Source of the DNA: Brevundimonas sp. UBA6550
GTDB lineage: Bacteria; Pseudomonadota; Alphaproteobacteria; Caulobacterales; Caulobacteraceae
DNA: 14,780 nt
Direction of reading: 5' to 3'
NCBI RefSeq assembly: GCF_002434505.1
Contig: NZ_DJKE01000007.1
Coordinates: 1 to 14,780, forward strand
Position numbers and translations under genes: made by a program. The notes under the pieces are model-generated. The model was given only the letters and a program-made list of their open reading frames with translations, made no database searches and was not told the origin of the DNA. Numbering within the stretch: position 1 is the first letter of the stretch; each line of letters opens with the position of its first letter. Positions 1-7,309 of the stretch are shown one piece after another.

Positions 1-1635
1 CAGCCAGGCCGGATCGACCAGGGACAGGTCCGTGCCGTCCACCATGACCCGGCCGCTTTCGGGTACATAGAGGCGTTGGACCAGCTTGGTCAGGGTCGAT
101 TTGCCCGAGCCCGACGGGCCCACGATGCCGATGATCTCGCCCGGCTTCACGTCCAGCGACACCCGGCGCAGCACCTCGCGTCCGCCGGGGCGATAGCGGA
201 AGGTCACGTCGTCGAAGGCCACGGCCCCCTTCACCGGCGGCAGGGCGGCGCGCGAGGCCGAGAATTGGGATTCCGTCGGTGCGTTCAGCACGTCGCCCAG
301 GCGATCGACGCCGACGCGGGCTTCCTGGAACTGCTGCCACAGCCCGGCGAGGCGCAACACCGGCTCCGCCACTCGACCGGCCAGCATGTTGAACGCCACC
401 AATTCGCCGACGGACAGGTTGCCGCCGATAACCAGGCGCGCGCCGACATAGAGGATCAGGGCCGTGGAGACCTTGTTGACCAGTTGGATGGCCTGACCGC
501 CCCAGATATTCAGTTGGGCCGCCTTGAAGCCGGCCTTGACGTAGGCCGCCAGCAGCTTCTCCCACCGGCTCTGCATCTGCGGCTCGACGGCGGCGGCCTT
601 CAGCGTCTGAACGCCGGTCACGCTCTCGACCAGGAAGGCCTGGCTCTCAGCGCCGCGCTGGAACCGCTCCTCGATCCGACGCCGCAACGGCGGCGTGATG
701 ACGAAACAGATGATCGCGTAGAGAACGATGGTCCCAACCACGATCGCCAGCAGGAAGGGCGAGTAGAACCACATCACCACCAGGAAGATGACGGTGAACA
801 ACAGGTCCACGAACAGGGTCACCGACGAGGAGGTCAGGAACTCCCGGATCGTCTCGAGCTCGCGCACTCGGGCGATGGTGTCGCCGACCCGCCGGGATTC
901 GAAATAGGCCAGCGGGAGGTTGAGCAGGTGGCGATAGAGTTTTGCGCCCAGCTCGACGTCGACGCGGCTGGTCGTGTGCGAGAAGACATAGGCCCTCAGG
1001 CCGCCGAGGAAGCTCTCGAACACCACGACGGTGATCAGGCCGATGGCCAGCACATCCAGCGTGGTCAGCCCTTGGTGCACCAACACCTTGTCGATGACGA
1101 CCTGAAATATCATCGGTGTCGCCAGGGCGAACAGTTGCAGCGCCAGCGAAGCGGCCAGCACGTCGCCCAGCATCCAGCGGTACTTGACCAAGGCTGGGAT
1201 GAACCAGGTCACATCGAACTTGGCGGACGCCGCACCGGCAACGCGCGTGGTGATGAAGACCGCCTTGCCGGACCACAGTTGTTGGAACGCCTCCAGCGTC
1301 AGCGCGGTGGGCGCCTCGGCGGGACGCTGGATCAGAACCTGACCATCGCGGAAGGCGCCGACGATGAGATACAGACCCTGCCGATCGCGCACGATCGCCG
1401 GCAGGGGCGAGTTCTCAAGCGCGGCGATATCCAGGGTCGCTGTCTTGGCCTTAGCCCCGACTCGCTTGGCAAGACGGACGAGATCGGCGTCGTCGGCTGG
1501 CGCCGCATGCCCGAGATCGTGCCGAAGCTGGCTCTGATCGGCCGGAATTTGATGAAAACCGAGCAACAGTGTCAGGCAAGCCAGACCCGTATCCTGCTCG
1601 ACGGGAGCCTGCGCCCCCAACTCCCCCAACGCCAC
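1..1635 (-). CDS. Type I secretion system ABC transporter, HlyB/RTX-exporter type (partial, C-terminus beyond window)
   Basis: Inner-membrane ATPase/permease that would export an unfolded RTX-type protein with a membrane-fusion protein and a TolC-like channel. The reading frame gives 545 residues and stays open at base 1. Residues about 10-130 form a C39-like domain. At the catalytic Cys position the sequence is QDTGLACL, so Thr16 replaces Cys, and the usual His and Asp are also absent; this marks the non-proteolytic C39-like domain of RTX exporters. Residues about 150-430 hold a hydrophobic six-helix permease region. The nucleotide-binding domain follows, with Walker A GPSGSGKST at 506-514. 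Signature motif and Walker B lie outside; HlyB relatives are about 700 residues, so roughly 160 are missing. The start is GTG at 1635, directly after an in-frame TGA, with a GGGGG ribosome site upstream. No substrate or fusion-protein gene is visible. Family call is firm; substrate is unknown. Confidence 0.9.
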   Translation of the reverse strand, partial: MALGELGAQAPVEQDTGLACLTLLLGFHQIPADQSQLRHDLGHAAPADDADLVRLAKRVGAKAKTATLDIAALENSPLPAIVRDRQGLYLIVGAFRDGQVLIQRPAEAPTALTLEAFQQLWSGKAVFITTRVAGAASAKFDVTWFIPALVKYRWMLGDVLAASLALQLFALATPMIFQVVIDKVLVHQGLTTLDVLAIGLITVVVFESFLGGLRAYVFSHTTSRVDVELGAKLYRHLLNLPLAYFESRRVGDTIARVRELETIREFLTSSSVTLFVDLLFTVIFLVVMWFYSPFLLAIVVGTIVLYAIICFVITPPLRRRIEERFQRGAESQAFLVESVTGVQTLKAAAVEPQMQSRWEKLLAAYVKAGFKAAQLNIWGGQAIQLVNKVSTALILYVGARLVIGGNLSVGELVAFNMLAGRVAEPVLRLAGLWQQFQEARVGVDRLGDVLNAPTESQFSASRAALPPVKGAVAFDDVTFRYRPGGREVLRRVSLDVKPGEIIGIVGPSGSGKSTLTKLVQRLYVPESGRVMVDGTDLSLVDPAWL

Positions 1636-1922
1636 TCAAAGCCCCCGCTCAACTCGCGCGAGAGGTGTATGGCGGCGTCGGATCAAACGAAAGCGAATTT
1701 ATCGCGACGCGAGTCTACATCAGCTCATCCGGCCCTGTGACGTCGATCCGACGCCGCGCATTGCGGTCACCAGATGTAAGGCCAACCTTCGTTCTGACAA
1801 ACGCAGCATTGCCCACCAGCGCCACGACCAAGCTTCTCATCCGCAAGCATTGGCGCCAAGCAACGACAAGCCCACTCTCGTGTGAGTGAGCCAGCCACTA
1901 GCCACAAGTGCGACGCTCCCAG
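1636..1922. other. Gene-free, lower-GC interval between secretion gene and IS
   Basis: I see no convincing gene here. Bases 1681-1740 have 31 G/C of 60 by hand count, clearly lower than the housekeeping part of the window. The segment should contain the promoter of the leftward secretion gene; an AT-rich ATAAATT on the minus strand near 1696-1702 could be a -10 region, but no -35 box is clear. A short palindrome TCGCGACGCGA lies near 1701-1711. An open frame at 1569-1889 on the plus strand has low-complexity Pro/Arg composition and largely mirrors the secretion gene, so I do not call it. Confidence 0.5.
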
Positions 1923-1926
1923 CTAG
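1923..1926. repeat. CTAG target-site duplication, left copy
   Basis: CTAG immediately outside the left inverted repeat of the IS, matching the copy at 2765-2768. It sits in AGCTAGCT. Four bases alone would be weak evidence, but position, inverted repeats and the known YTAR preference of the family agree. Confidence 0.65.
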
Positions 1927-1944
1927 CTTCAGGACTCATTGATC
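1927..1944 (+). repeat. Left terminal inverted repeat of the IS5-family element
   Basis: Reads CTTCAGGACTCATTGATC and pairs imperfectly with the right end at 2746-2764. It contains the TGA stop of the transposase (1929-1931). Confidence 0.65.
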
Positions 1945-2692
1945 CAGAAGATCATTATTGCTGCGATGGTTATTGCGGCCATGAACGTGTGGGCGCACCG
2001 GTCGTAACGCATGGCGATGCGCCGCCAGTCCTTGAGGCGGGCGAAGAGGTTCTCGACCTTGTGGCGACGTTGGTAGATGGCCGGATCGTGGGGGATCGGG
2101 ACTTTTCGGCTGCGGCTTGAGGGGATGCAGGCGGCGGTTCCCCGGGCAGCGAGGGCGTCGCGGAAGGCGCGGCTGTCGTAGCCTCTGTCGCCGATGAGGA
2201 CGCGGGCGCGCGGCAGGGCCTCGAGCAGGAGGGCGGCGCCCTTGTGGTCGCTCATCTGTCCTTCGGACAGCAGCATGACCAGGGGTCGTCCCCGGTCGTC
2301 GCAGACGATGTGCAGCTTGGAGTTCAGACCGCCCCTGGTCCGCCCGATACGACGGGGAACATCCCCTTTTTGAGCAGGCTGGCCGCCGTGCGGTGCGCCT
2401 TCAGGTGGGTGCTGTCGATAATGATCGCGTCCGGCTCGCCCGCCTGAGCGGCCAGGGCCGCGAAGATGCGGTCGAATACCCCCAGGCGGCTCCAGCGGAC
2501 GAAGCGATTGTAGAGGGTCTTGTGCGGGCCGTAGGCCGGCGGCGCGTCGCGCCAGCGCAGGCCGTTTCGGATCACGAACACGATCCCCGACAGCACCCGC
2601 CGGTCATCCACCCGAGGCACGCCGTGCGCCAAGGGGAAGAACGGCTCGATCACCGCCATCTGCCTGTCCGACAACCACAAAAGATCGCTCAT
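1929..2692 (-). CDS. IS5-family transposase, orfAB joined by a -1 frameshift
   Basis: Cuts and joins the IS ends. The upstream frame starts at ATG 2692 (MSDLLWLSDRQ), with GGGAGG six bases upstream, and ends at a TGA at 2324-2326. It holds the N-terminal DUF4096-like domain and the first catalytic Asp in IIIDSTHLKAHR. The downstream frame is open from about 2363 to 1929 and holds the second Asp (IGDRGYDS) and the Glu (KVENLFARLKDWRR). Reading AAA AAG GGG and slipping back one base gives KKGDVPRRIGRTRGGLNSK, which restores the family's conserved join. The fused product is about 254 residues, normal for this group, with the DDE triad complete. Whether the shift is programmed, as is common in the family, or a fixed mutation cannot be proven from one copy, but the slippery run at the junction favours programmed. 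Confidence 0.88.
2363..2371 (-). promoter_or_regulatory. Probable programmed -1 frameshift site (AAAAAGGGG)
   Basis: On the coding strand the homopolymer run AAAAAGGGG sits where the upstream frame (CTC AAA AAG GGG ATG) must give way to the downstream frame (GGG GAT GTT CCC CGT). A backward slip of one base produces the conserved KKGDVPRR junction of IS427-type transposases. The upstream frame stops about 40 bases later, giving the short overlap usual for such sites. Confidence 0.65.
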
Positions 2693-2745
2693 CAAATACC
2701 TCCCTGATCCCACGTCGGAATCAGAGCGACGCCGATCATGCAAGC

Positions 2746-2764
2746 GATTTAATAGGTCCTGAAC
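2746..2764 (-). repeat. Right terminal inverted repeat of the IS5-family element
   Basis: On the minus strand reads GTTCAGGACCTATTAAATC, sharing TTCAGGAC and ATT with the left end. It lies about 55 bases upstream of the transposase start. Confidence 0.65.
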
Positions 2765-2768
2765 CTAG
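2765..2768. repeat. CTAG target-site duplication, right copy
   Basis: CTAG immediately outside the right IS end. It is also the first arm of a small host inverted repeat CTAGCGATGCTAG at 2765-2777, so the IS landed at the edge of a short palindrome. Confidence 0.65.
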
Positions 2769-2820
2769 CGATGCTAGGAGTTATGCCGCCGCTGGCGGAG
2801 TTCTCAGTTTTAAACCGAAG

Positions 2821-2897
2821 TGGCGCACCCGACAGGATTCGAACCTGTGACCTCTGCCTTCGGAGGGCAGCACTCTATCCAGCTGAGCTACGGGTGC
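2821..2897 (-). tRNA. tRNA-Arg, anticodon CCG
   Basis: Decodes CGG. Read on the minus strand, the acceptor arms GCACCCG and CGGGTGC pair perfectly, followed by discriminator G and an encoded CCA (2821-2823). The D arm contains AGCTCAGCTGGATAGAG. The anticodon stem-loop is TGCCCTCCGAAGGCA, with anticodon CCG between CT and AA. The T arm is CAGGTTCGAATCCTG. All arms fold, so the gene looks functional. Its 3' end points toward the IS and the type I secretion gene, the side on which tRNA-targeting islands normally insert, although no integrase is seen here. Confidence 0.97.
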
Positions 2898-2925
2898 GTG
2901 TGCGGCGTGACGCCGGAAAGGGCCG

Positions 2926-2952
2926 CTTACAGCATGGCGCGGGCGGCCTCAA
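2926..2952 (-). promoter_or_regulatory. Candidate promoter for tRNA-Arg
   Basis: On the minus strand TTGAGG (2947-2952) is followed after 13 bases by GCTGTAAG (2926-2933). This resembles the housekeeping promoter described for Caulobacter (TTGACG, short spacer, GCTANAWC), matching 5 of 6 and 6 of 8 positions. Transcription would start about 20 bases before the tRNA 5' end. Prediction by eye only. Confidence 0.45.
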
Positions 2953-2957
2953 TCCTG

Positions 2958-2980
2958 AATAAGCGTCCGGCGGGCTTATT
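2958..2980 (-). terminator. Hairpin overlapping the SDR stop codon, possible weak terminator
   Basis: AATAAGC (2958-2964) and GCTTATT (2974-2980) are a perfect 7-base inverted repeat with a 9-base loop. It overlaps the TAA stop of the dehydrogenase (2976-2978) and lies just before the candidate tRNA promoter. It lacks a long U run, so it could be a transcript-end stabiliser or weak terminator rather than a classic intrinsic terminator. Confidence 0.4.
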
Positions 2981-3770
2981 GCGCCGTCATGCCGCCGTCG
3001 ATCTTGAACTCGGAGCCGGTGACGAACTTGGATTCGTCCGACGCCAGATAGAGGACGCAGTAGGCGACGTCGTCGGGCTCGCCGATCCGCTTCAGCGGAA
3101 TGCCGCGCGCCAGGCGTTCGTGGGCCTTGTCCTGGTCGCCGCCGGCCATGGCGATGAAGGGGTCCAGGATCGGGGTCTTGATGAAGACCGGATGGACCGA
3201 GTTGCAGCGCACGTTCCAGTCGGCCTTGGCCGCCTCCAGCGCCAGGGTCTTGGTGTACATCCAGACGGCGGCCTTGGTGGCGTTGTAGGCGCCCATGCCG
3301 GGGGCGGCGGCCAGGCCGGCGATGGACGAGATGTTGACGATCGAAGCGGGGGCCGAGGCGCGAAGATGCGGCATGGCGTGTTTTGCGCCCAGCATGATCG
3401 AGCGCAGATTGATCTCGTACTGACGTTGCCAGTTCTCGACCGTGTCCTGTTCGACGAAGGCCAAGGGGCCGCCGACGCCGGCGTTGTTGACCAGAACCGA
3501 CAGGCCGCCGAGGTCGGCGACGGCGGCGGTGATGACCCGCTCCCAGTCGGCTTCGCTGGCCACGTCGTGAGCATAGGCGAAGGCGGCGCCGGCGATTTCC
3601 GCATTGATCCGCGCGGCCAGGGCCTCGGCGCGGGGGCCGTCGATGTCGGTCACGGCGACGCGGGCGCCTTCGCGAGCCATTATCAGAGCCATGGCCTCGC
3701 CGAGGCCGCCGGCGGCGCCGGTGATCAGGACGGTCTTGCCGGCGACGCGGCCGGGGCGATGCGCGCTCAC
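2976..3770 (-). CDS. SDR-family NAD(P)-dependent oxidoreductase
   Basis: A classical short-chain dehydrogenase/reductase of 264 residues that should oxidise an alcohol or reduce a carbonyl with a nicotinamide cofactor; the substrate is not evident. The glycine motif TGAAGGLG is at 17-24. Asp42 at the end of the second strand favours NAD(H) over NADP(H). NNAG is at 95-98, and the catalytic set is Asn121, Ser149, Tyr162 and Lys166 (YNATK). The C-terminal [15 protein letters not shown] is typical of the family. I choose GTG at 3768-3770, which overlaps the TGA of the upstream dehydratase gene (GTGA); longer forms in the same frame would read through that gene. The tight overlap implies translational coupling. 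A role as partner reductase in pterin recycling is possible but only inferred; it resembles general alcohol or steroid dehydrogenases more than known dihydropteridine reductases. Confidence 0.92.
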   Translation of the reverse strand: MSAHRPGRVAGKTVLITGAAGGLGEAMALIMAREGARVAVTDIDGPRAEALAARINAEIAGAAFAYAHDVASEADWERVITAAVADLGGLSVLVNNAGVGGPLAFVEQDTVENWQRQYEINLRSIMLGAKHAMPHLRASAPASIVNISSIAGLAAAPGMGAYNATKAAVWMYTKTLALEAAKADWNVRCNSVHPVFIKTPILDPFIAMAGGDQDKAHERLARGIPLKRIGEPDDVAYCVLYLASDESKFVTGSEFKIDGGMTAQ

Positions 3771-4072
3771 GACCGCACCCCCATGCCGGCGGCTGCGGCG
3801 TCGATGAAGCGGGCCAGGGTCACGTCGCGCTGGGTGACGCCGTCCGCGTCGTGCGTGGTCAGCAGGATGTCGACGCGATTGTAGACATTGGACCATTCGG
3901 GATGATGGTCCATCTTGTCCGCCATCAACGCCACGCGCGCCATGAAGCCGAATGCGGCGTTGAAATCGTCGAAAGCGAGGCTGCGCCGAATGGCCTGGCG
4001 ATCCCCGTCCGCCGCGCGCCAGGCGGGCAGACCAGGCAGGATTTCCCCAACGTCAAGGCGGGTGTCTGTCAT
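3767..4072 (-). CDS. phhB: 4a-hydroxytetrahydrobiopterin dehydratase (pterin-4a-carbinolamine dehydratase)
   Basis: A 101-residue cytosolic enzyme that dehydrates 4a-hydroxytetrahydropterin so that the cofactor of aromatic amino acid hydroxylases can be recycled. The family core is clear: [15 protein letters not shown] at 55-69, with the conserved His pair 56-57, then His74 in [22 protein letters not shown]. Length is standard for PhhB/DCoH. The start is ATG at 4072, with GAGGAA six to seven bases upstream. It is the first gene of a two-gene unit with the SDR gene and is divergent from the Crp/Fnr regulator. No phenylalanine hydroxylase gene is in the window, so the actual pterin partner is unknown. 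Many bacteria carry this gene without an obvious hydroxylase. Confidence 0.93.
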   Translation of the reverse strand: MTDTRLDVGEILPGLPAWRAADGDRQAIRRSLAFDDFNAAFGFMARVALMADKMDHHPEWSNVYNRVDILLTTHDADGVTQRDVTLARFIDAAAAGMGVRS

Positions 4073-4101
4073 CGCGTTTCCTCTTTTTCTTTGGCGTAAG
4101 G

Positions 4102-4117
4102 CGCCCGCGACCGGGCG
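4102..4117. repeat. Inverted repeat in the phhB/crp divergent intergenic region
   Basis: CGCCCG, four bases, CGGGCG: a perfect 6-base inverted repeat lying between two divergent genes, about 30 bases before phhB and 65 before the regulator gene. It could be an operator or simply a GC-rich hairpin. The rest of 4073-4182 shows no promoter I can defend. Confidence 0.3.
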
Positions 4118-4182
4118 GCAAGCGCCGGGAACATCTGGTCAAGCTTGGGCGTTAGGTTCCCGGTTCGGGCGATAGGGAGACG

Positions 4183-4887
4183 ATGATGGACAATCTGTGG
4201 ATCGCCGCCCTGAACGCGGCCGACCGCAAGCGGATCGAACCCCACCTGAAGCAGGGCGAGATCACGCGCGGCCAGATGCTGTACGACGCCGGCGAGGCCG
4301 TCGACCGGGTGTGGTTCCCGATCAGGGGCGTGGTGTCGCTGATGACCGTCCTGCCCGACGACAAGATGGTCGAGACCGCCGCCATCGGGCGCGAAGGCCT
4401 GATCGGCGTGACGTGCGGCCCCTTCAACGCCCGCGCCGCCAGCCGCGCCATCTCCCAGCGCGACGGCCTGGCCGCCTATTGTTCGTCCGAGGTGTTCGGC
4501 GAGGCGCTGGACAAGAGCGAAAGCCTGCGCCTGGCCCTGTCGCGGTTCACCGAGGGGCTGATGGCACAGGTCCAGCAGGCGGCGGCCTGCAACGCCCAGC
4601 ACCGGCTGGACGAGCGGCTGGCGCGCTGGCTGCTGACGCTGCACGACCGGGCCGAGGACGACCGTTTCGACCTGACCCAGGCCGATATCGCCGGCATGTT
4701 GGGCGTGCGGCGCGCCACCGTGTCCGAGGTCGGTTCGGTGCTGGAGGGCAAGTCGCTGATCCAGCGCGGACGGGGCTGGGTCAAGGTTCTGGATCGCGAC
4801 GGGCTGGAGGCCGCCTCGTGCGGTTGCTACGGCCTGATGCGCGACGTGATGAAGGATCTGGAGCTGCCTCAGCCGGAAGCCGCCTGA
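4183..4887 (+). CDS. Crp/Fnr-family transcriptional regulator
   Basis: A 234-residue DNA-binding regulator. Residues about 15-125 form the cyclic-nucleotide-binding-like beta barrel (FPIRGVVSLMTVL, VETAAIGREGLIG). A long dimer helix runs through about 110-150. A winged helix-turn-helix at 164-193 begins with LTQADIAGMLGVRRATVSEV. The phosphate-binding Arg-Ser motif of CRP and the N-terminal cysteine cluster of FNR are both absent, so neither cAMP nor an iron-sulfur cluster can be assumed. A short cysteine pair CGC lies near the C-terminus (213-215). Start ATG 4183, followed by a second ATG at 4186; AGGGAGA lies just upstream and fits either. It is 45 bases ahead of ubiE and may be co-transcribed with it. 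Effector and targets are unknown. Confidence 0.9.
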   Translation: MMDNLWIAALNAADRKRIEPHLKQGEITRGQMLYDAGEAVDRVWFPIRGVVSLMTVLPDDKMVETAAIGREGLIGVTCGPFNARAASRAISQRDGLAAYCSSEVFGEALDKSESLRLALSRFTEGLMAQVQQAAACNAQHRLDERLARWLLTLHDRAEDDRFDLTQADIAGMLGVRRATVSEVGSVLEGKSLIQRGRGWVKVLDRDGLEAASCGCYGLMRDVMKDLELPQPEAA

Positions 4888-4932
4888 TCGCCCGTCTGAT
4901 CGGGTGACGGCGGCGCGGCGACGCGCTAGACG

Positions 4933-5727
4933 ATGGGCATGACCGACGCCTCCTCCCACGGCCCGCATTCGCAGGGCGATCGTTCCTCCTTCGGCTTTCG
5001 CGACGTGGATGCGCGCGAGAAGGTGAAGATGGTGCGCGGGGTCTTCGATTCCGTCGCCTCCAACTACGACGTGATGAACGACCTGATGAGCGTGGGCGTC
5101 CACCGCATCTGGAAGGACATCGCCGCCGCCAAGCTGAACCCCCGTCCGGGCGAGACCATCCTGGACGTGGCGGGCGGCACCGGCGACATGGCCCGGCGCT
5201 ATTCGAAGATGGCGCGCGCGGCGCAAGAGCGGCGCGGCGGCGACGACGCCAATATCATCGTCATGGACTACAACGCCGAGATGATTCTGGCGGGCGTCCA
5301 CAAGGGCGGCGAGCCGGAGATGAGTTGGTCGGTCGGGGACGCCATGAACCTGCCGCTGCCGGACGCCTCGGTCGACGCCTATTCGATCAGCTTCGGCATT
5401 CGCAACGTGGCCCATATCGACAAGGCCCTGGCCGAGGCGCGGCGCGTGCTGAAGCCGGGCGGGCGGTTCCTGTGCCTGGAGTTTTCGCGCCCCACGACCA
5501 CGCCGATCCGCAAGGTCTATGACGCCTGGTCCTTCCACGCCATTCCGCGCATCGGCGGCTGGGTGGCCAAGGATCGAGACAGCTATCAGTATCTGGTCGA
5601 GAGCATCCGCCGCTTCCCCGACCAGCAGGCGTTCAAGGGCCTGATCGAGGACGCCGGGTTCCGCCGCGTGTCCGTGACCAATCTGTCGGGCGGGATCGCC
5701 GCCATCCACCACGGGTGGGCGATCTGA
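4933..5727 (+). CDS. ubiE: Ubiquinone/menaquinone biosynthesis C-methyltransferase UbiE
   Basis: SAM-dependent methyltransferase of 264 residues that C-methylates the benzoquinol ring in ubiquinone synthesis, and demethylmenaquinol where menaquinone is made. Motifs in order: [21 protein letters not shown] (family N-terminal signature, from 38), the SAM loop LDVAGGTGD at 77-85, acidic Asp112 in [16 protein letters not shown] from 135, FGIRNV at 154-159, LEFSRP at 172-177, and the C-terminal [12 protein letters not shown]. Length is typical; the N-terminus has a poorly conserved 20-residue extension. ATG 4933 or ATG 4939 could be the start, and neither has a strong ribosome site. The 3' end overlaps ubiB by 13 bases, so the two steps of quinone synthesis are coupled. 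Confidence 0.97.
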   Translation: MGMTDASSHGPHSQGDRSSFGFRDVDAREKVKMVRGVFDSVASNYDVMNDLMSVGVHRIWKDIAAAKLNPRPGETILDVAGGTGDMARRYSKMARAAQERRGGDDANIIVMDYNAEMILAGVHKGGEPEMSWSVGDAMNLPLPDASVDAYSISFGIRNVAHIDKALAEARRVLKPGGRFLCLEFSRPTTTPIRKVYDAWSFHAIPRIGGWVAKDRDSYQYLVESIRRFPDQQAFKGLIEDAGFRRVSVTNLSGGIAAIHHGWAI

Positions 5728-7295
5728 CCAGCCGCATCTATCGCACGGCCCCGCCGCCGCCCGCGACCGTGGCGGTGCAGAACCCGGCGGCGTCCTTCCT
5801 GCGGCTGATGGGGTGGCTGTGGGTTCTGGCGCGCCATGACGCCCTGGTCCCGCGCGAGGTCACGCCGCTGCTGCCGGCCTGGACGCGGCCGTTCGCGCGG
5901 TTCGTGCAGCTGTTCTCCGGCCGCGCCGGACGTCAGGGGCGGCCGGGCCAGCGACTGGGCGCCGCCTTCGAACATCTGGGGCCGGTGGCGATCAAACTGG
6001 GGCAGGTTCTGGCGACCCGCGCCGACATCTTCGGCCTGGAGTTCGCGCGCGACCTGGGTCGGTTGAAGGATCGGCTGCCGCCGTTCCCGCTGGAGGACGC
6101 GCGGCGCGAGATCGAACGTTCGCTGGGTCGGCCGGTCGAAAGCCTGTTCACCGACCTGGGGCCGGCGGTCGCCGCCGCCTCCCTGGCCCAGGCGCACCGC
6201 GCCGCCCTGGCCGACGGGCGAGCCGTCGCGGTCAAGGTGCTGCGGCCGGGGGTGGAGCGCCGGGTCGCCAATGGGCTGGATTCCATGCGGCTGGCCGCGC
6301 GGCTGGTCTGGCGGCTGGTTCCGATGGCGCGGCGGCTGGAGCCGTCCGCCTTCGTCGAGACCATCGCCAACTCGCTGGATCTGGAGCTGGACATGCGGCT
6401 GGAGGCCGCCGCCGCCAGCGAGATGGCCGAGGTCATGGCCAAGGACGGCTATATGTCGGCCCCCGCCGTGATCTGGGACGGGGTGGGCAAGCGGGTGCTG
6501 ACGCTGGAATGGGCGCAAGGCGTGCCCATGACCGATCCGGCCCTGCTGGACCTGCCCGGCCTCGACAAGGACCAGTTGGCCGACAATGTCGTGCGCGCCT
6601 TCCTGGTCCAGGCGCTGGACCACGGCACGTTCCACGCCGACCTGCACGAGGGCAATCTGTTCGCCAGCGCGCCCGCCCATCTGACGGCCATCGACTTCGG
6701 CATCGTCGGGCGGCTGGGGCCGGCCGAGCGACGCTATCTGGCCGAGATCCTGTGGGGCTTCATCAGCCGCGACTACGACCGCATTTCGCGCGTCCATTTC
6801 GAGGCCGGCTATGTGCCGCCGCACCACTCGGTGGAGACCTTCGCCCAGGCCTTGCGCGCCGTGGGCGAGCCGGTCATCGGCCGCGCCGCCAGCCAGGTGT
6901 CGATGGGCCGGCTCTTGGGCCAGTTGTTCGAGATCACCGCCCTGTTCGACATGCGGCTGCGGCCCGAACTGATCCTGCTGCAGAAGACCATGGTCTCGGT
7001 CGAGGGGGTGGCGCGCCGCCTGCAGCCCGACCACGACCTGTGGAAGGCCGCCCAGCCGGTGGTCGAACGCTGGATCCGGCGCGAACTGGGCCCGCAGGCC
7101 CAGGCCCGGGACGCCCTGAACGACATGATCGCGGCGGCGCGCGCCATCTCGCGTCTGGTGCAGGAGCCGCCGCGTCCGACCACGGTGGTCATGGAAAAGT
7201 CGGGAACTCCGGCTTGGCTGACGGCTTCCGTCACCGTCGCGGTCATCGCGGCCCTGACGGCCCTGGGCCTTTCGCTCTGGCCCTATCTGACCTGA
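5715..7295 (+). CDS. ubiB: Ubiquinone biosynthesis protein UbiB (ABC1/ADCK atypical kinase family)
   Basis: A 526-residue membrane-anchored atypical kinase/ATPase required for ubiquinone synthesis. The family-specific KxGQ motif (KLGQ, 94-97) is followed by the alanine-rich loop AAASLAQ (153-159) in place of a glycine loop, the ATP-contacting Lys174 in [17 protein letters not shown] with Asp309 and Asn314, and metal-binding DFG at 327-329. One hydrophobic segment at about 501-523 anchors the C-terminus, as in bacterial UbiB. The start is GTG at 5715 inside the end of ubiE, without a strong ribosome site, so expression probably depends on translation of ubiE. All key residues are present. Confidence 0.96.
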   Translation: MGDLTSRIYRTAPPPPATVAVQNPAASFLRLMGWLWVLARHDALVPREVTPLLPAWTRPFARFVQLFSGRAGRQGRPGQRLGAAFEHLGPVAIKLGQVLATRADIFGLEFARDLGRLKDRLPPFPLEDARREIERSLGRPVESLFTDLGPAVAAASLAQAHRAALADGRAVAVKVLRPGVERRVANGLDSMRLAARLVWRLVPMARRLEPSAFVETIANSLDLELDMRLEAAAASEMAEVMAKDGYMSAPAVIWDGVGKRVLTLEWAQGVPMTDPALLDLPGLDKDQLADNVVRAFLVQALDHGTFHADLHEGNLFASAPAHLTAIDFGIVGRLGPAERRYLAEILWGFISRDYDRISRVHFEAGYVPPHHSVETFAQALRAVGEPVIGRAASQVSMGRLLGQLFEITALFDMRLRPELILLQKTMVSVEGVARRLQPDHDLWKAAQPVVERWIRRELGPQAQARDALNDMIAAARAISRLVQEPPRPTTVVMEKSGTPAWLTASVTVAVIAALTALGLSLWPYLT

Positions 7296-7309
7296 CCGGA
7301 GCCTTTTTC

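Larger units (their letters stand above)
1927..2764 (-). mobile_element. IS5-family insertion sequence (IS427-like), complete, about 838 bp
   Basis: A single insertion sequence carrying one two-frame DDE transposase on the minus strand. The ends are imperfect inverted repeats: the left end reads CTTCAGGACTCATTGATC, and the right end read on the minus strand is GTTCAGGACCTATTAAATC, sharing TTCAGGAC and then ATT. The element is flanked on both sides by CTAG (1923-1926 and 2765-2768), matching the YTAR-type target duplication known for this part of the IS5 family. The transposase stop codon lies inside the left terminal repeat. Both ends and the coding parts look intact, so the copy may be active. 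The exact outer boundary could be off by a few bases because the repeats are imperfect. Confidence 0.85.

Noticed and set aside
76..1740. Long plus-strand open frame of 554 codons opposite the exporter gene
   Set aside because: Composition is Arg/Gln/His/Gly-rich with no motif; the minus strand in this span encodes a clear ABC exporter with Walker A. It is a high-GC mirror frame.
1569..1889. Plus-strand open frame of 106 codons before the IS
   Set aside because: The first part mirrors the exporter N-terminus, and the rest has no motif and no clear ribosome site.
2820..3884. Plus-strand open frame of 354 codons
   Set aside because: Begins inside the antisense of tRNA-Arg (the familiar GFEPVTSA spurious translation) and runs opposite the SDR gene.
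4069..5712. Minus-strand open frame of 547 codons
   Set aside because: Runs antisense to the Crp/Fnr regulator and ubiE, both with conserved motifs; the translation is low-complexity and motif-free.
5586..7034. Minus-strand open frame of 482 codons
   Set aside because: Antisense to ubiB, whose Kx[10 protein letters not shown] and DFG motifs show the true strand.
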